Shown here: positions 47,976-57,017 of the stretch, one piece after another
How the letters are laid out: each line of letters begins with the position of its first letter
Numbering within the stretch: the first letter of the stretch is position 1
Origin: Deltaproteobacteria bacterium
GTDB taxonomy: Bacteria; Myxococcota; Kuafuiibacteriia; Kuafuiibacteriales; Kuafuiibacteriaceae
Length of the DNA: 64,000 nt
Reading direction: 5' to 3'
NCBI GenBank assembly: GCA_016713425.1
Contig: JADJPE010000005.1
Span: 1,178,001-1,242,000, forward strand
Program-made: the position numbers and the translations under genes
Notes under the pieces: model-generated
What the model saw: the letters and a program-made list of their open reading frames with translations, nothing else
Database searches by the model: none
What the model was told of the DNA's origin: nothing

Positions 47976-50009
47976 TTAGGCAACCTGCCGGATGGAAGTC
48001 TCCGCGACACCCGCGACACCCGCGGCCCCCGGCAGGGTGACCCAAAAGACCGAACCGCGTGGCATGGCCTGGTCGACACCAACCTGCCCATTCATCGATT
48101 CGGCCAAGTGCTTGACGATCGCGAGCCCCAGCCCAGTACCGCCAAAATCGCGAGAACGCCCGGGGTCGATCCGATAGAATCGCTCGAACACTCGGGCACG
48201 ATGACGGGGTTCAATCCCGGGACCATCGTCTTCGACTTCGATCCTCACTCGGCTGGGCCCACCGCCCGGGAGGCGCGCCAGCGAGCGGGCGCGCAGGAAG
48301 ATCCGTCCACCGGCGGGCGCATACTTCGCCGCGTTGTCGACGAGGTTCAGCAACACTTGATCCAAGGCTTTCGGATCTGCCTCGACCCAAAGCTCAGCCA
48401 GCGCCTCGGTGCCCTCCTCGCTTCGAGCGCCTTCTCGACGCTCGCTTGCCACCCAATCCGCACTCGGCTCATCCGCACTCGGCTCATCCGCACTCGGCTC
48501 ATCCGCACTCGGCTCATCTGCACTCGGCTCATCTGCGCTCGCCTGATCTGCGCTCGGCTCGACGTCGATCTCGATCTCGATCTCGAGGTTCTTCTTCTTG
48601 GCGAGCGCCTGAACCGCGTCCTTTGCGTTCTCCAGGGCGGGAAGCAACGGCAGAGTCTCGATCTGAAGCCGGAACTTTCCAGCTTCAATCCGTGCGAGGT
48701 CGAGGAGATCCGCGACGAGGCTCGTCAATCGCTCGACGCTCCTAAGTTGAGCCTCGACGAAACCGCGGGCTCGCTCTGGGTCTTCGAGCGCGCCGCCGAG
48801 CAGAGTCTCGGCGTTCGCGCGAATGATGCTGACCGGTGTCCGCAGCTCGTGCGAGACGTTCGCCACGAAGTCCTTTCGGATGCGTTCCAGGCGGCGCATC
48901 TCGGTCACATCGAGCATCACGACCACCATCCCACCCGAAGCACGAAGGGGTGTCGCGCGGGCCAAAACACGACGCTCGACCTCGTTCGGAATCGTGAACT
49001 CGGCCGATGCGGGACCGTCCTTCGCTTCGCGGATCAACTCGAGAAGCGCTGGAACGCGCGCGACCTCGGCCAGACGAAGACCTTCCGCAAGGCGGGTGGG
49101 CCCTAGGAGCTCACGCATGGCCGGATTCACCACGGTGACCACCTGCTGATCGTCGATGGCGAAAAGCGCCTCGCTCATCCCTTTGAGCGCCGTCTCGAAT
49201 CGGTCTCGCTCGGCGGCCAGTGCGGTCACAGTGCGCTCGAGATCCGCAGCCATCTTGTTGATCGACCCGGCGAGGTGCCCGATCTCATCGCGCGACTCGA
49301 CATCAAGCCTCCGACTCGCGCCGTGTGCAAGCGCGCGCGTCTTGTCGACGAGCTGCCAAAGAGCATTGGAGATCATGTGCGAAGCAAGCCCGCTCATCAA
49401 AATCGCGATCGCCAAGCCGACGAGACCGGCCCCGACGATCATGAAGCGTAGCTTGCGAACGATGTCCGTGATGTCGGCGAGCGGAAGCGCCAAGCGAACG
49501 GTGACCGACGAGGGCGCCTCGGCCGCAGACCCTCCGGCCGCAGACCCTCCGACCGCCCCGTCGACGCCCTGCCATTCGACCATGGTCGTAGACGTCATCC
49601 GCCGTCGGTGCAGGCGTTCGCGTTGGGTCGATGGGCGATCTCTGTCGTCGTCTCCCGATTCGGACACGAACGTTCGCCCTTCGGCTCGCAGCTTGGCCAA
49701 AGCTGCTGGTTCGCGGCGCGAATCACCGATGAGCACCCCTTCGCGCGTCATCAACATTACGCGGGCTCCACTGACTCGCCCGAGACGATCCGCGAGCGCG
49801 TCGGCTTTCGCAATGTCGCGGACGGACGCAGGGCCGGCGCTCCGAACGCTCTCGCCCGCCATGTGTGTAAGGCGTCGGACCTCTCCTTCAACTCTCGTCT
49901 CGAGAAGCGCACGCAGCTCGAACTCGAGATAGCCTCCGCTCGCGCCGCCGACGACGACGATCAGGATCACGGAAACCAAGAAGAGCTTCGCTCTGATACC
50001 AAGTCTCAA
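47976..50009 (-). CDS. phoR: PhoR-type membrane sensor histidine kinase with ADEPS repeat insert
   Basis: 677 residues. The order is: membrane helix (LFLVSVILIVVVGGASG), periplasmic region of ~160 residues, second helix (FMIVGAGLVGLAIAILMSGL), HAMP, a PAS-like domain (FETALKGMSEALFAIDDQQV), HisKA with SHELRTPVSIIRANAETLL (His near 386), and HATPase with LNLVDNAAKYAP, EVEDDGPGI and GGTGLGLAIVK. Between HisKA and the ATPase core lie six tandem SADEP units encoded by 15-base repeats (48455-48545), an unusual insertion. The start is TTG, with GAGGAGGG ahead, in a TTGA overlap with the response regulator stop. PhoR is the best match by architecture and partner. Confidence 0.85.
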   Translation of the reverse strand: MRLGIRAKLFLVSVILIVVVGGASGGYLEFELRALLETRVEGEVRRLTHMAGESVRSAGPASVRDIAKADALADRLGRVSGARVMLMTREGVLIGDSRREPAALAKLRAEGRTFVSESGDDDRDRPSTQRERLHRRRMTSTTMVEWQGVDGAVGGSAAGGSAAEAPSSVTVRLALPLADITDIVRKLRFMIVGAGLVGLAIAILMSGLASHMISNALWQLVDKTRALAHGASRRLDVESRDEIGHLAGSINKMAADLERTVTALAAERDRFETALKGMSEALFAIDDQQVVTVVNPAMRELLGPTRLAEGLRLAEVARVPALLELIREAKDGPASAEFTIPNEVERRVLARATPLRASGGMVVVMLDVTEMRRLERIRKDFVANVSHELRTPVSIIRANAETLLGGALEDPERARGFVEAQLRSVERLTSLVADLLDLARIEAGKFRLQIETLPLLPALENAKDAVQALAKKKNLEIEIEIDVEPSADQASADEPSADEPSADEPSADEPSADEPSADWVASERREGARSEEGTEALAELWVEADPKALDQVLLNLVDNAAKYAPAGGRIFLRARSLARLPGGGPSRVRIEVEDDGPGIEPRHRARVFERFYRIDPGRSRDFGGTGLGLAIVKHLAESMNGQVGVDQAMPRGSVFWVTLPGAAGVAGVAETSIRQVA

Positions 50010-50710
50010 GCCACGCCCTCCTCGGGGCTCGATCGAAATCGGTATCCAACACCTCGCAACGTTTCGATGTAATTGCCCGCCTCCCCGAGCTTCTGGCGAA
50101 GACGCTTGACGTGCGTGTCGACCGTTCGCGTCGTGACGTCAGCCTGGATCCCCCAGACATCATCGAGAAGCTGCTTGCGCGACTGTACACGCCCCTTGCG
50201 CGTCAGCATGGTGTCGAGCAGCCGAAACTCGATTGCGGTGAGCGTGACCTCAGCGTCGTCGAGCCAGACGCGATGACCCGCCCGATCCAGTCGAATGCGG
50301 CCGAACGCGGTCGGGCTCTCGCTCGTGCCGACCGAATGCGTTCTTCGCAAGATCGCTTTCACCCGGAGATTGAGCTCGCGAACGCTGTACGGCTTGGCCA
50401 CATAGTCGTCGGCGCCCAACTCGAAACCCACGACACGGTCGATCTCCTCGGCTTTGGCCGTCAGCATCAGCACCGGGATGTGCTTGGTCACGGGATCTTC
50501 TTTGAGCCGACGGCAAACCTCGGTCCCTGAAAAGTCGGGCAGCATGAGATCGAGCAGGACCAAGTCCGGGAGGGGCGACTGCCGAGCGCGTAGAAGCGCG
50601 GTGCGCCCGTCGAATGCGGTTCGGATCTCGAACCCCTCCCGCTCGAGGTTGTACTCAATCGTGCTTACGAGGTCTCTTTCGTCGTCGACGACCAGAATCA
50701 CGGGCGACAT
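50006..50710 (-). CDS. phoB: PhoB/OmpR-family response regulator
   Basis: 234 residues. The receiver domain has the acidic pair in VVDDERD, the phospho-acceptor Asp in DLVLLDLMLPDFSG, Thr in LTAKAEE and Lys in YVAKPYS. A winged-helix DNA-binding domain follows (LTAIEFRLLDTMLTRKGRVQ, then RTVDTHVKRLRQKLGEAGNY and RGVGYRF). AAGGGA precedes the ATG. Together with the overlapping sensor it most likely controls phosphate starvation genes, consistent with a candidate PHO box just upstream. Confidence 0.88.
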   Translation of the reverse strand: MSPVILVVDDERDLVSTIEYNLEREGFEIRTAFDGRTALLRARQSPLPDLVLLDLMLPDFSGTEVCRRLKEDPVTKHIPVLMLTAKAEEIDRVVGFELGADDYVAKPYSVRELNLRVKAILRRTHSVGTSESPTAFGRIRLDRAGHRVWLDDAEVTLTAIEFRLLDTMLTRKGRVQSRKQLLDDVWGIQADVTTRTVDTHVKRLRQKLGEAGNYIETLRGVGYRFRSSPEEGVA

Positions 50711-50736
50711 TGCGGTCCCTTCGTACCCTCACTCCG

Positions 50737-50752
50737 GTGACGCTTTCGTGAC
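50737..50752 (-). promoter_or_regulatory. Candidate PHO box upstream of phoB
   Basis: On the minus strand GTCAC is repeated with an 11-base period (50748-50752 and 50737-50741). This is the spacing of PhoB half-sites (consensus CTGTCAT-like with a four-base spacer). It lies about 30 bases ahead of the phoB start, where autoregulation would be expected. The half-sites match only the core GTCA. Confidence 0.35.
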
Positions 50753-50868
50753 TTGTCGGCAGCGTACACGCGAAGACGGATTGATGTCCGGGGGTGGGAT
50801 ATGGCAGGACTTTCAACCATCGTCCACACTCTCCGGCAAAGGCCCTACATCGACGTAAAACCGCCAAG

Positions 50869-52926
50869 ATGGCAGGATTGGCCCACGTCATGCTTGTCCC
50901 GGGCACGATGATTGGGCCCTATCAGCTCCTCTTCCGCCTCGGACAGGGCGGGATGGGGCAAGTTTGGGCGGCCCGCCGCCCGGGCGATGGCGGGCACACC
51001 GAAGCCTCACGCGCGCTTTTCGCGGTCAAGCTGATGATCGAGGACGAAGCGTCGTCCGAGCGTGCGACGCTCTTTCAAGACGAAGCCACGGCGACGATGG
51101 CGCTGTCTCATCCTTCGATCGTGAAGACCCACGACTCGGGCAAAGATGGACTGGTCTTCTATCTTTCCATGGAGCTCATTCAAGGGCCCGCGCTCAGCGT
51201 GGTCCTCCAGCGCCTCGCCCTCCGCGGCGCCTGCATGGCCCCGCATCTCGTGGCTTTCATCGGCGTCCGCGTCTTGGAAGCGCTGTCGTACGCGCACGAG
51301 ACAGCGACCCACGATGGGCGACCTCTCATGCTGATTCATCGAGATGTGTCCCCGCAGAATGTGATCCTCTCGCTCGATGGCCGAATCCTGCTCACCGACT
51401 TCGGGGTGGCGCGCACCGACATTCAAAGTCACCACACCGTGGCCGGGGTCGTGCGCGGGAAGCCCAGCTACATGGCGCCGGAACAAGTTCGAGGACTGAC
51501 CGTCGACCGCCGGACCGATGTGTTCGCGGTCGGCACCGTGCTCTACGAAGCGTCCTGCGTGCGTCGGCTGTTCGGCCGGTCAAACCCTTTTCTGTCGATG
51601 GAAGCCGTGCTGAAGTCGGTTCCGCGGCCCCTCCCAATCCGGGTGCCTGGCTACCCTGAGCCCCTCTGGAGGGTCATCGCGAAGTGCCTCGAGAAGGACG
51701 CGAACAACCGCTACCAGCGAGCGCTCGACGCGGCAAAGGACCTTCGAAGGTTCCTCAAGCGGTCGGAGCGCGAGATCGAAGCCCAGCTCCGAAAGATGCT
51801 GTCGGTCCTCTTCGCCCACGATGAGTTCGAGATCGAACAGCGACTCGCGATGGCGGACCGGGCGATCGAGGCCCAGCGGCTCGCGTACGAGCTCGACGGC
51901 GACACGGAGATCTTGGCGCCCCCCGACGCCGCATGGCCGACCGGATTGGGCGCAGATCCGCTCGACCCACATGTTCTTCGAGAACTGCGCCAACGCGATC
52001 CGAGCGGCGTCGGCAACGTACCCCAGCCAGCGATCGATGACGACGACGACGTCGACAACGCGACGCTCGACATGGAGTCAGAAGACGGTGCATCGAACGC
52101 AGAGACCGTCCACGCGAGCGACGGTGTGTTCATGCCCATCGGTCGCTCGGCACCTCCAACGCCAGGCGGGGTCGACATCGAGGCCGCGCTCGCCGAGTTG
52201 GCAGACCGGACCGTGCCATTGGTCGACCACGGACCCCGACCCGCAGCGGGTCACGGTCAGACCTCAGGGTCCCCAGACGAGCCGGGCGCATCGGCACGGG
52301 CAGCGACGGGGTCTGGGATGCTCATTTCGACTCTGCGGGATTCCGACGATACACGCATCGACGGCAACCTGAGGCCGCCGCCCTCATTCTGGTCGCCAAC
52401 GTCGGGCGCATCGCCGAGCTCGGGGCGATCCGAGACATCCGGCGCGTCGGCGAACAAGGGCGCGCCCATGACCGAGGGCTTGTTGGCGGTCACCGGCGCG
52501 AACGCCGCATCCAGCTCGCAGCCAAAGAGGTCTCGGCTCGGCTTGTTTCTGCTGACGATTCTGGTCTCGGTCCTCGGGGTTGCGTACGCAGTCGGGACTT
52601 TCAATCAGGTCGGCGGCTCCGCCTCGTTCCCGGCGGCGGTGAGGATCGGTCAGCCATCGAGCCCAACGCGCAGCGCGGCGCCGAGCAGCGCAGTCGGCCC
52701 CGGCGCATCCCGGCGCATCGTGGTCGCGACCGACCCGCCGGGCCTGCCGCTTTTCGAAGCAACGCAAGGCCAGGCGCTGGGCACGAGCCCGATCACCATT
52801 CATCTCGACGAAGGAGAGACCTTCCGGATTTTCGCGAAGATGGGTGACATCACTTCGGAACCCCAGGAGCTGGGCGGATCGAATCCGGACACCGAAGTCC
52901 AGATCCGACTTCGCACCGACAGGTAG
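50869..52926 (+). CDS. Membrane Ser/Thr protein kinase with C-terminal PEGA-like domain
   Basis: 685 residues. The kinase domain (about 18-290) is complete: RLGQGGMGQVW, Lys in FAVKLMIED, HRDVSPQNVIL, LTDFGVAR and APEQVRG. A long Asp/Ser/Pro-rich region follows, then one membrane helix (LFLLTILVSVLGVAYAVGTF, near 560) and a C-terminal domain of about 70 residues (RRIVVATDPPGLPLF, then TSPITIHLDEGETFRIFAKM) of PEGA type, likely extracytoplasmic. The start is not certain: ATG 50869 lacks a ribosome site and ATG 50890 is an alternative. It faces away from phoB and is followed 40 bases later by another kinase. Confidence 0.87.
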   Translation: MAGLAHVMLVPGTMIGPYQLLFRLGQGGMGQVWAARRPGDGGHTEASRALFAVKLMIEDEASSERATLFQDEATATMALSHPSIVKTHDSGKDGLVFYLSMELIQGPALSVVLQRLALRGACMAPHLVAFIGVRVLEALSYAHETATHDGRPLMLIHRDVSPQNVILSLDGRILLTDFGVARTDIQSHHTVAGVVRGKPSYMAPEQVRGLTVDRRTDVFAVGTVLYEASCVRRLFGRSNPFLSMEAVLKSVPRPLPIRVPGYPEPLWRVIAKCLEKDANNRYQRALDAAKDLRRFLKRSEREIEAQLRKMLSVLFAHDEFEIEQRLAMADRAIEAQRLAYELDGDTEILAPPDAAWPTGLGADPLDPHVLRELRQRDPSGVGNVPQPAIDDDDDVDNATLDMESEDGASNAETVHASDGVFMPIGRSAPPTPGGVDIEAALAELADRTVPLVDHGPRPAAGHGQTSGSPDEPGASARAATGSGMLISTLRDSDDTRIDGNLRPPPSFWSPTSGASPSSGRSETSGASANKGAPMTEGLLAVTGANAASSSQPKRSRLGLFLLTILVSVLGVAYAVGTFNQVGGSASFPAAVRIGQPSSPTRSAAPSSAVGPGASRRIVVATDPPGLPLFEATQGQALGTSPITIHLDEGETFRIFAKMGDITSEPQELGGSNPDTEVQIRLRTDR

Positions 52927-52966
52927 CGCCCATCGAAGCTGGTCAGACGGCGCCAATGGAGGCAGT

Positions 52967-54667
52967 TTGCCCAAAGTGAGGTACTGCGCGCACTGTCGAG
53001 CGATCTATCGCAGCACGATGTTGCGATGCGCCCTCGACGGTCATGACCTCGTCGAGATCGGGAGCCGCGACGACGAGGACCCTCTCGCGGGCGGGATGCT
53101 CGACCGGTTTCGCATCCAGCGCCGGATCGCGCTCGGCACGATGGGCGCGATTTACTTGGCGGAGCACGCGTTCCTCGGATCGCCGTGCGCACTGAAGATT
53201 CTGCGCGGCGACCTCGCCTCCGATGCCCGCGCGCGTGCCCGATTTCTTCAAGAGGCCGTCTTGACACGCAAGATCGATCATCCAAACGTGGTGCAGATCT
53301 TCGACTTCGCGATCACGCCTCAAGGCTTGCCCTTCCTCGTGATGGAGCACCTGTCGGGGCGAACGCTCGAGGCGACGATCCGAGAAGCGGGCCCGTTCAC
53401 GCCCGAGCGAGCGCGTCATATACTCGAGGAGATCGCCGCCGGACTGTCGGCCGCCCACGCACTCGGTTTCGTTCATCGCGACATCAAACCCAGCAACATC
53501 ATGCTCGCTGGCCCGTCCGAATGGGCAAAGATCCTCGACTTTGGCACGGCTGCGCCCTTGGCGCCGCGCGACCAAGGCCTCACCGACGCGGGTGAGATCA
53601 TCGGAACCTTGCTCTACATGGCGCCCGAACAAGCGAACGACGGACCCGTTGGCCCAGCCGCCGACCTCTATTCGATCGGGTGTGTGCTCTACGAAATGCT
53701 CGCGGGTCGTCCTCCCTTTGTTGCGTCGCAACGCACCGAGCTCCTCGTCATGCACGAAGAGAAAAAGCACCGCCCGCTTCTCGAGTGCGACGGCCTCGAA
53801 ACGATCGTCGACCAGCTGCTCGAGAAGGACCCCGCGCGACGAATCTCGAGCTGCGCGGAGCTTCTCGATCGACTCGCGGAGCTCGACAGCCCCGAGCGCC
53901 GATCCGTGCCGCAATGGGAGCCGCACACCACCCTGGTCTCCCCCCGCCCCCGCCACGCAATGAACATCCCGAGGCCGCAAGATACCGTAGTCGATAGGCT
54001 GCCACCGGAAGACCCCGAGGCCACCCCGAGACCCGACCTCCTCCCGACCTCAGGTCCGACGGCAGGTTCGAGTCCGACGGCAGGTTCAAGTCCGACGGCG
54101 GGTTCAAGTCCGACGGCGGGTTCAAGTCCGACCGCAGAATGGAACCTCGCCGCGCGGCCCAGCCCTGGGCTGCCGGCGGTCGCCCAGACGATCCCCGACA
54201 TCTCCCCGCGCCAACTCCAGACCGAGATCGTCCGCGATCGACCGCGATCCTCACGTCGCCCAGCCGGCTATGACGAGAGCGAGGAGACCACGCCCGACCT
54301 CATCCGCCCCCTCGAAATCAAACCACTGGTCAACCCGGAATTGCTGGGACCACGAACCATTACAGCCCCTTTCTCGACAGGCTCGGTGACCACAGTCGGC
54401 CTGGCAGGCCTAGCAGCACCGGCGGACCCAGCGGACCCAGCATATCCGGCAGTCTTGGCGAACCCAGCAGACCCAGCAGACCCAGCAGACCCGGCGGACC
54501 CGGCGGACCGATTACGATCGCTCGGCTCGCTGGGCCCCATCCAGCGAGATCGGCCGAGATTGCCCCATCCTTCGATGCTCGGCCTACTGAGATTGCTGAC
54601 ACTCATCATCCTGGTGTTGACGGGGGGCCTCATCGCCTATTCCTTGTTCGTTCTTCGCTCGCGGTAG
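52967..54667 (+). CDS. Ser/Thr protein kinase with zinc-ribbon-like N-terminus and C-terminal membrane helix
   Basis: 566 residues. Residues 5-27 have Cys-x2-Cys ... Cys-x3-Gly-His (YCAHCRAIYRSTMLRCALDG), a zinc-ribbon-like motif. The kinase domain follows (about 45-305) with Lys in CALKILRGDL, HRDIKPSNIML, ILDFGTAAPL and APEQAND. The glycine loop reads IALGTMGAIYLA, lacking the third Gly. The linker has tandem TAGSSP units (54055-54140) and ADPADPADPAD units (54415-54510). A last helix (LLTLIILVLTGGLIAYSLFV) anchors the protein. TTG 52967 is chosen because GGAGG lies four bases before it. It is followed 12 bases later by lptF. Confidence 0.87.
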   Translation: MPKVRYCAHCRAIYRSTMLRCALDGHDLVEIGSRDDEDPLAGGMLDRFRIQRRIALGTMGAIYLAEHAFLGSPCALKILRGDLASDARARARFLQEAVLTRKIDHPNVVQIFDFAITPQGLPFLVMEHLSGRTLEATIREAGPFTPERARHILEEIAAGLSAAHALGFVHRDIKPSNIMLAGPSEWAKILDFGTAAPLAPRDQGLTDAGEIIGTLLYMAPEQANDGPVGPAADLYSIGCVLYEMLAGRPPFVASQRTELLVMHEEKKHRPLLECDGLETIVDQLLEKDPARRISSCAELLDRLAELDSPERRSVPQWEPHTTLVSPRPRHAMNIPRPQDTVVDRLPPEDPEATPRPDLLPTSGPTAGSSPTAGSSPTAGSSPTAGSSPTAEWNLAARPSPGLPAVAQTIPDISPRQLQTEIVRDRPRSSRRPAGYDESEETTPDLIRPLEIKPLVNPELLGPRTITAPFSTGSVTTVGLAGLAAPADPADPAYPAVLANPADPADPADPADPADRLRSLGSLGPIQRDRPRLPHPSMLGLLRLLTLIILVLTGGLIAYSLFVLRSR

Positions 54668-54679
54668 TGACGCCTCACC

Positions 54680-55801
54680 ATGCCTCGCATCGACCGCCAC
54701 CTGCTTCGGCAAGTTGCCTACCCATTCGTGGTCGCCATCGGGCTCGTGGTCGCGCTGGTTTTCCTGTTCCAGGCGCGCCGACTGGCACGCGCGGCGTTGG
54801 GTCTTGGCCTCACACTGTCGGACGTGTTCACGATTTTCGCCTCGGCCCTGCCTCCCTTCTTGGTTCTTGCGATCCCGATCGCCTTCTTGCTGGCGGTGCT
54901 CCTGGGGCTCGGACGCTTGTCACAAGACCTGGAGATCGTCGCGATTCGGGCTTCCGGAGCCACGCCCCTTCGCATCGGGCGAACGACCATTCTGCTCGGC
55001 GCCGTCGTGAGCCTCGGTTGCATACCGATCGCCGTCATCGGAGAGCCGTACGGACTCCGGACGCTCCATCAACGCCTGGTGAGCGTTGGACTCCGGAACC
55101 TCTCGCAGGCCGTTCGTCCCGGCGTGTTCAGCGAGGACTTTCGAGGCTCCGCCGTTTATGCGCGCCAACGCTCAGACGACGGCACGTTGAGCGACGTGCT
55201 CTTGTTCGACGAACGCGACCCCGAGCGCACGGTCATGATGACCGCTCGTAGGGGCCGCGTCACGACCGACTCCAGCAATCACGTCTCGTTCCGACTCGAA
55301 CAAGGCGAAATGCATTTCGGCACGCCGATCGAACCTTCGCGTTACGATCGGCTGCACTTCGAACGCGCCGAACTCGCGCTGGACGCCCATGATGAGATCT
55401 CGAGACGCACGAAGTTCGTCAGCATCATTGGCCGCCTGACGATGACGCAGATGCGAGAGATCTTCGAGAATCAGGATCGGGATCGGGATCGGGATCGGGC
55501 CGACGAAGTCTACGCCCGCCGCGTCGAGCAAACCTACTGGCGACGCCTCGCGTTCCCTTCGATGGCGTTCGTCTTCGGCGTGGTCGGGGCGGCCATCGCG
55601 CTCACGGATCGGGCCCGTTCACGTGCGCGCAACGCGGTCATCGGCATCCTCGTCGTCGTCGCATACTATGTTTCAACGCGCATCGCGGATATCGCCGTCT
55701 TCAACGACCTCTTGGCGCCCTTTGTCGCGGCTTGGCTCCCGAACCTGGCGTTCCTTGTCCCTGCGTTCGTCATTTTCATGCGCTCGGGACGGCCCAAATG
55801 A
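54680..55801 (+). CDS. lptF: LPS export permease LptF (YjgP/YjgQ family)
   Basis: 373 residues with the LptF/LptG plan: three N-terminal helices (VVAIGLVVALVFLFQARRLA, LPPFLVLAIPIAFLLAVLLG, TILLGAVVSLGCIPIAVIGE), a periplasmic beta-jellyroll of about 150 residues, and three C-terminal helices (LAFPSMAFVFGVVGAAIALT to the end). With LptG and the ATPase LptB it extracts LPS from the inner membrane. The start Met-Pro-Arg-Ile-Asp-Arg-His is typical (family members begin near a conserved Arg-Tyr/His). The stop overlaps the lptG start (ATGA). An Asp/Arg tetra-repeat (QDRDRDRDRDRADE) occurs before helix 4. Confidence 0.85.
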   Translation: MPRIDRHLLRQVAYPFVVAIGLVVALVFLFQARRLARAALGLGLTLSDVFTIFASALPPFLVLAIPIAFLLAVLLGLGRLSQDLEIVAIRASGATPLRIGRTTILLGAVVSLGCIPIAVIGEPYGLRTLHQRLVSVGLRNLSQAVRPGVFSEDFRGSAVYARQRSDDGTLSDVLLFDERDPERTVMMTARRGRVTTDSSNHVSFRLEQGEMHFGTPIEPSRYDRLHFERAELALDAHDEISRRTKFVSIIGRLTMTQMREIFENQDRDRDRDRADEVYARRVEQTYWRRLAFPSMAFVFGVVGAAIALTDRARSRARNAVIGILVVVAYYVSTRIADIAVFNDLLAPFVAAWLPNLAFLVPAFVIFMRSGRPK

Positions 55802-56922
55802 GCCGCGTAGAGGCAAGCGCCCGGTGGACGGGCATCTTTGGGCGGCTATTTCTTCGCGGTCTCATGCTGAATACCGGTCTCGCGTTCGGTGCGGCGATCA
55901 CGCTCTTCTTCGCGGTCGATCTGGTCGAGACCGGCAGCGTCATTTCCGCCGACGCAAGCTTGCTTGACACGCTGAAGCTACAGCTCTTCAACATCCCGGC
56001 GATGGTCCAGCAGATGGCCGCCGTCGTAGCGCTCGTCGGTGGAACCATCACCGTCGCGGGCTTCCTCCGTCGCGGAGAGGTCGCCGCCATCTTGAGCGCC
56101 GGCGCTTCTCCTTGGGCCGTGCTCAAACCAACGCTCCTATTTGGCTTCGGGCTCGCAATCGCCTTTGCCGCCATGAATGAATGGGTCGCGCCGGAAGCGC
56201 GCGCCCGAGCTGCGGTCCAGCGGCGCTTGCTCGGGCTATCGGACAGGACGTCGGACCGACTGGGTGGGAGCCACCGGTGGTTTCGCGGGCGAGATCGGAT
56301 CTTCCGCATCGATGATCTCCAAGACCGCCAAGGCAAAGAGCTCGCGGGCGTGCTGATGCTCCGCATCGAGGACGGGCAAGTCTTGGAGCGATGGGATATG
56401 GGCCGACTCCGCTACGGACGGCAGGGGTGGGTGGGGGAGCAGGTGGTTCATCGGACCTTCGGAGATTCCGAGAGCCTCACGACGACCAGAACCAGCAGCC
56501 TACCGATCGCCATCTCCGACGCGCCGGAGGACTTCGTCCAGAGCCTAGGCAATCCTGAGCGGCTCAGCTACAGCGCCCTCGAGGCCTCTTTGAGAGCGCG
56601 GGAGAAGTTGGGTCAGTCGGCGGTTAGCCACCGGCTCGAGCTGTATCGACGCCACACGCTCCCCTTGATGGTCCTGGTTGCGGCCGCGCTCGGTGCAGGT
56701 TTGGCGCTCCTGGTCGGCCGCAAGCCCTCGCTCGCGCTCGCCCTCGGCCTCGGCGTGGTGGCGGGATTTTCGCTCTGGCTCCTCGACGAGGTCAGCGTCG
56801 CGCTCGGCACGACGTCCACGCTGCTCCCGGTCATCGCCGCGCACATCGCAGTGATCATGGCGGGTGCCGTCACCCTCGGCGTGTGGGGTCACGTGCTGAT
56901 GCGCGGGATCCGAGCCAGCTAG
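55798..56922 (+). CDS. lptG: LPS export permease LptG (YjgP/YjgQ family)
   Basis: 374 residues, second permease of the LPS extraction complex. The helices include LNTGLAFGAAITLFFAVDLV, MVQQMAAVVALVGGTITVAG and, after a periplasmic domain, MVLVAAALGAGLALLVGR and ALALGLGVVAGFSLWLLDEV. The GEVAAILSAGASPW segment corresponds to the coupling-helix region that contacts LptB. The ATG at 55798 overlaps the lptF stop; the frame is open further upstream, but that part lies inside lptF. Confidence 0.83.
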   Translation: MSRVEASARWTGIFGRLFLRGLMLNTGLAFGAAITLFFAVDLVETGSVISADASLLDTLKLQLFNIPAMVQQMAAVVALVGGTITVAGFLRRGEVAAILSAGASPWAVLKPTLLFGFGLAIAFAAMNEWVAPEARARAAVQRRLLGLSDRTSDRLGGSHRWFRGRDRIFRIDDLQDRQGKELAGVLMLRIEDGQVLERWDMGRLRYGRQGWVGEQVVHRTFGDSESLTTTRTSSLPIAISDAPEDFVQSLGNPERLSYSALEASLRAREKLGQSAVSHRLELYRRHTLPLMVLVAAALGAGLALLVGRKPSLALALGLGVVAGFSLWLLDEVSVALGTTSTLLPVIAAHIAVIMAGAVTLGVWGHVLMRGIRAS

Positions 56923-57017
56923 GCCGGTTCCGTGCCGGTCTCAGCGGAACCCCGCATGCCGCCCGCATGCCGCCAGAACTTGACGCATCGGGGCGAATGA
57001 CCTAACCCAGCAACGCT

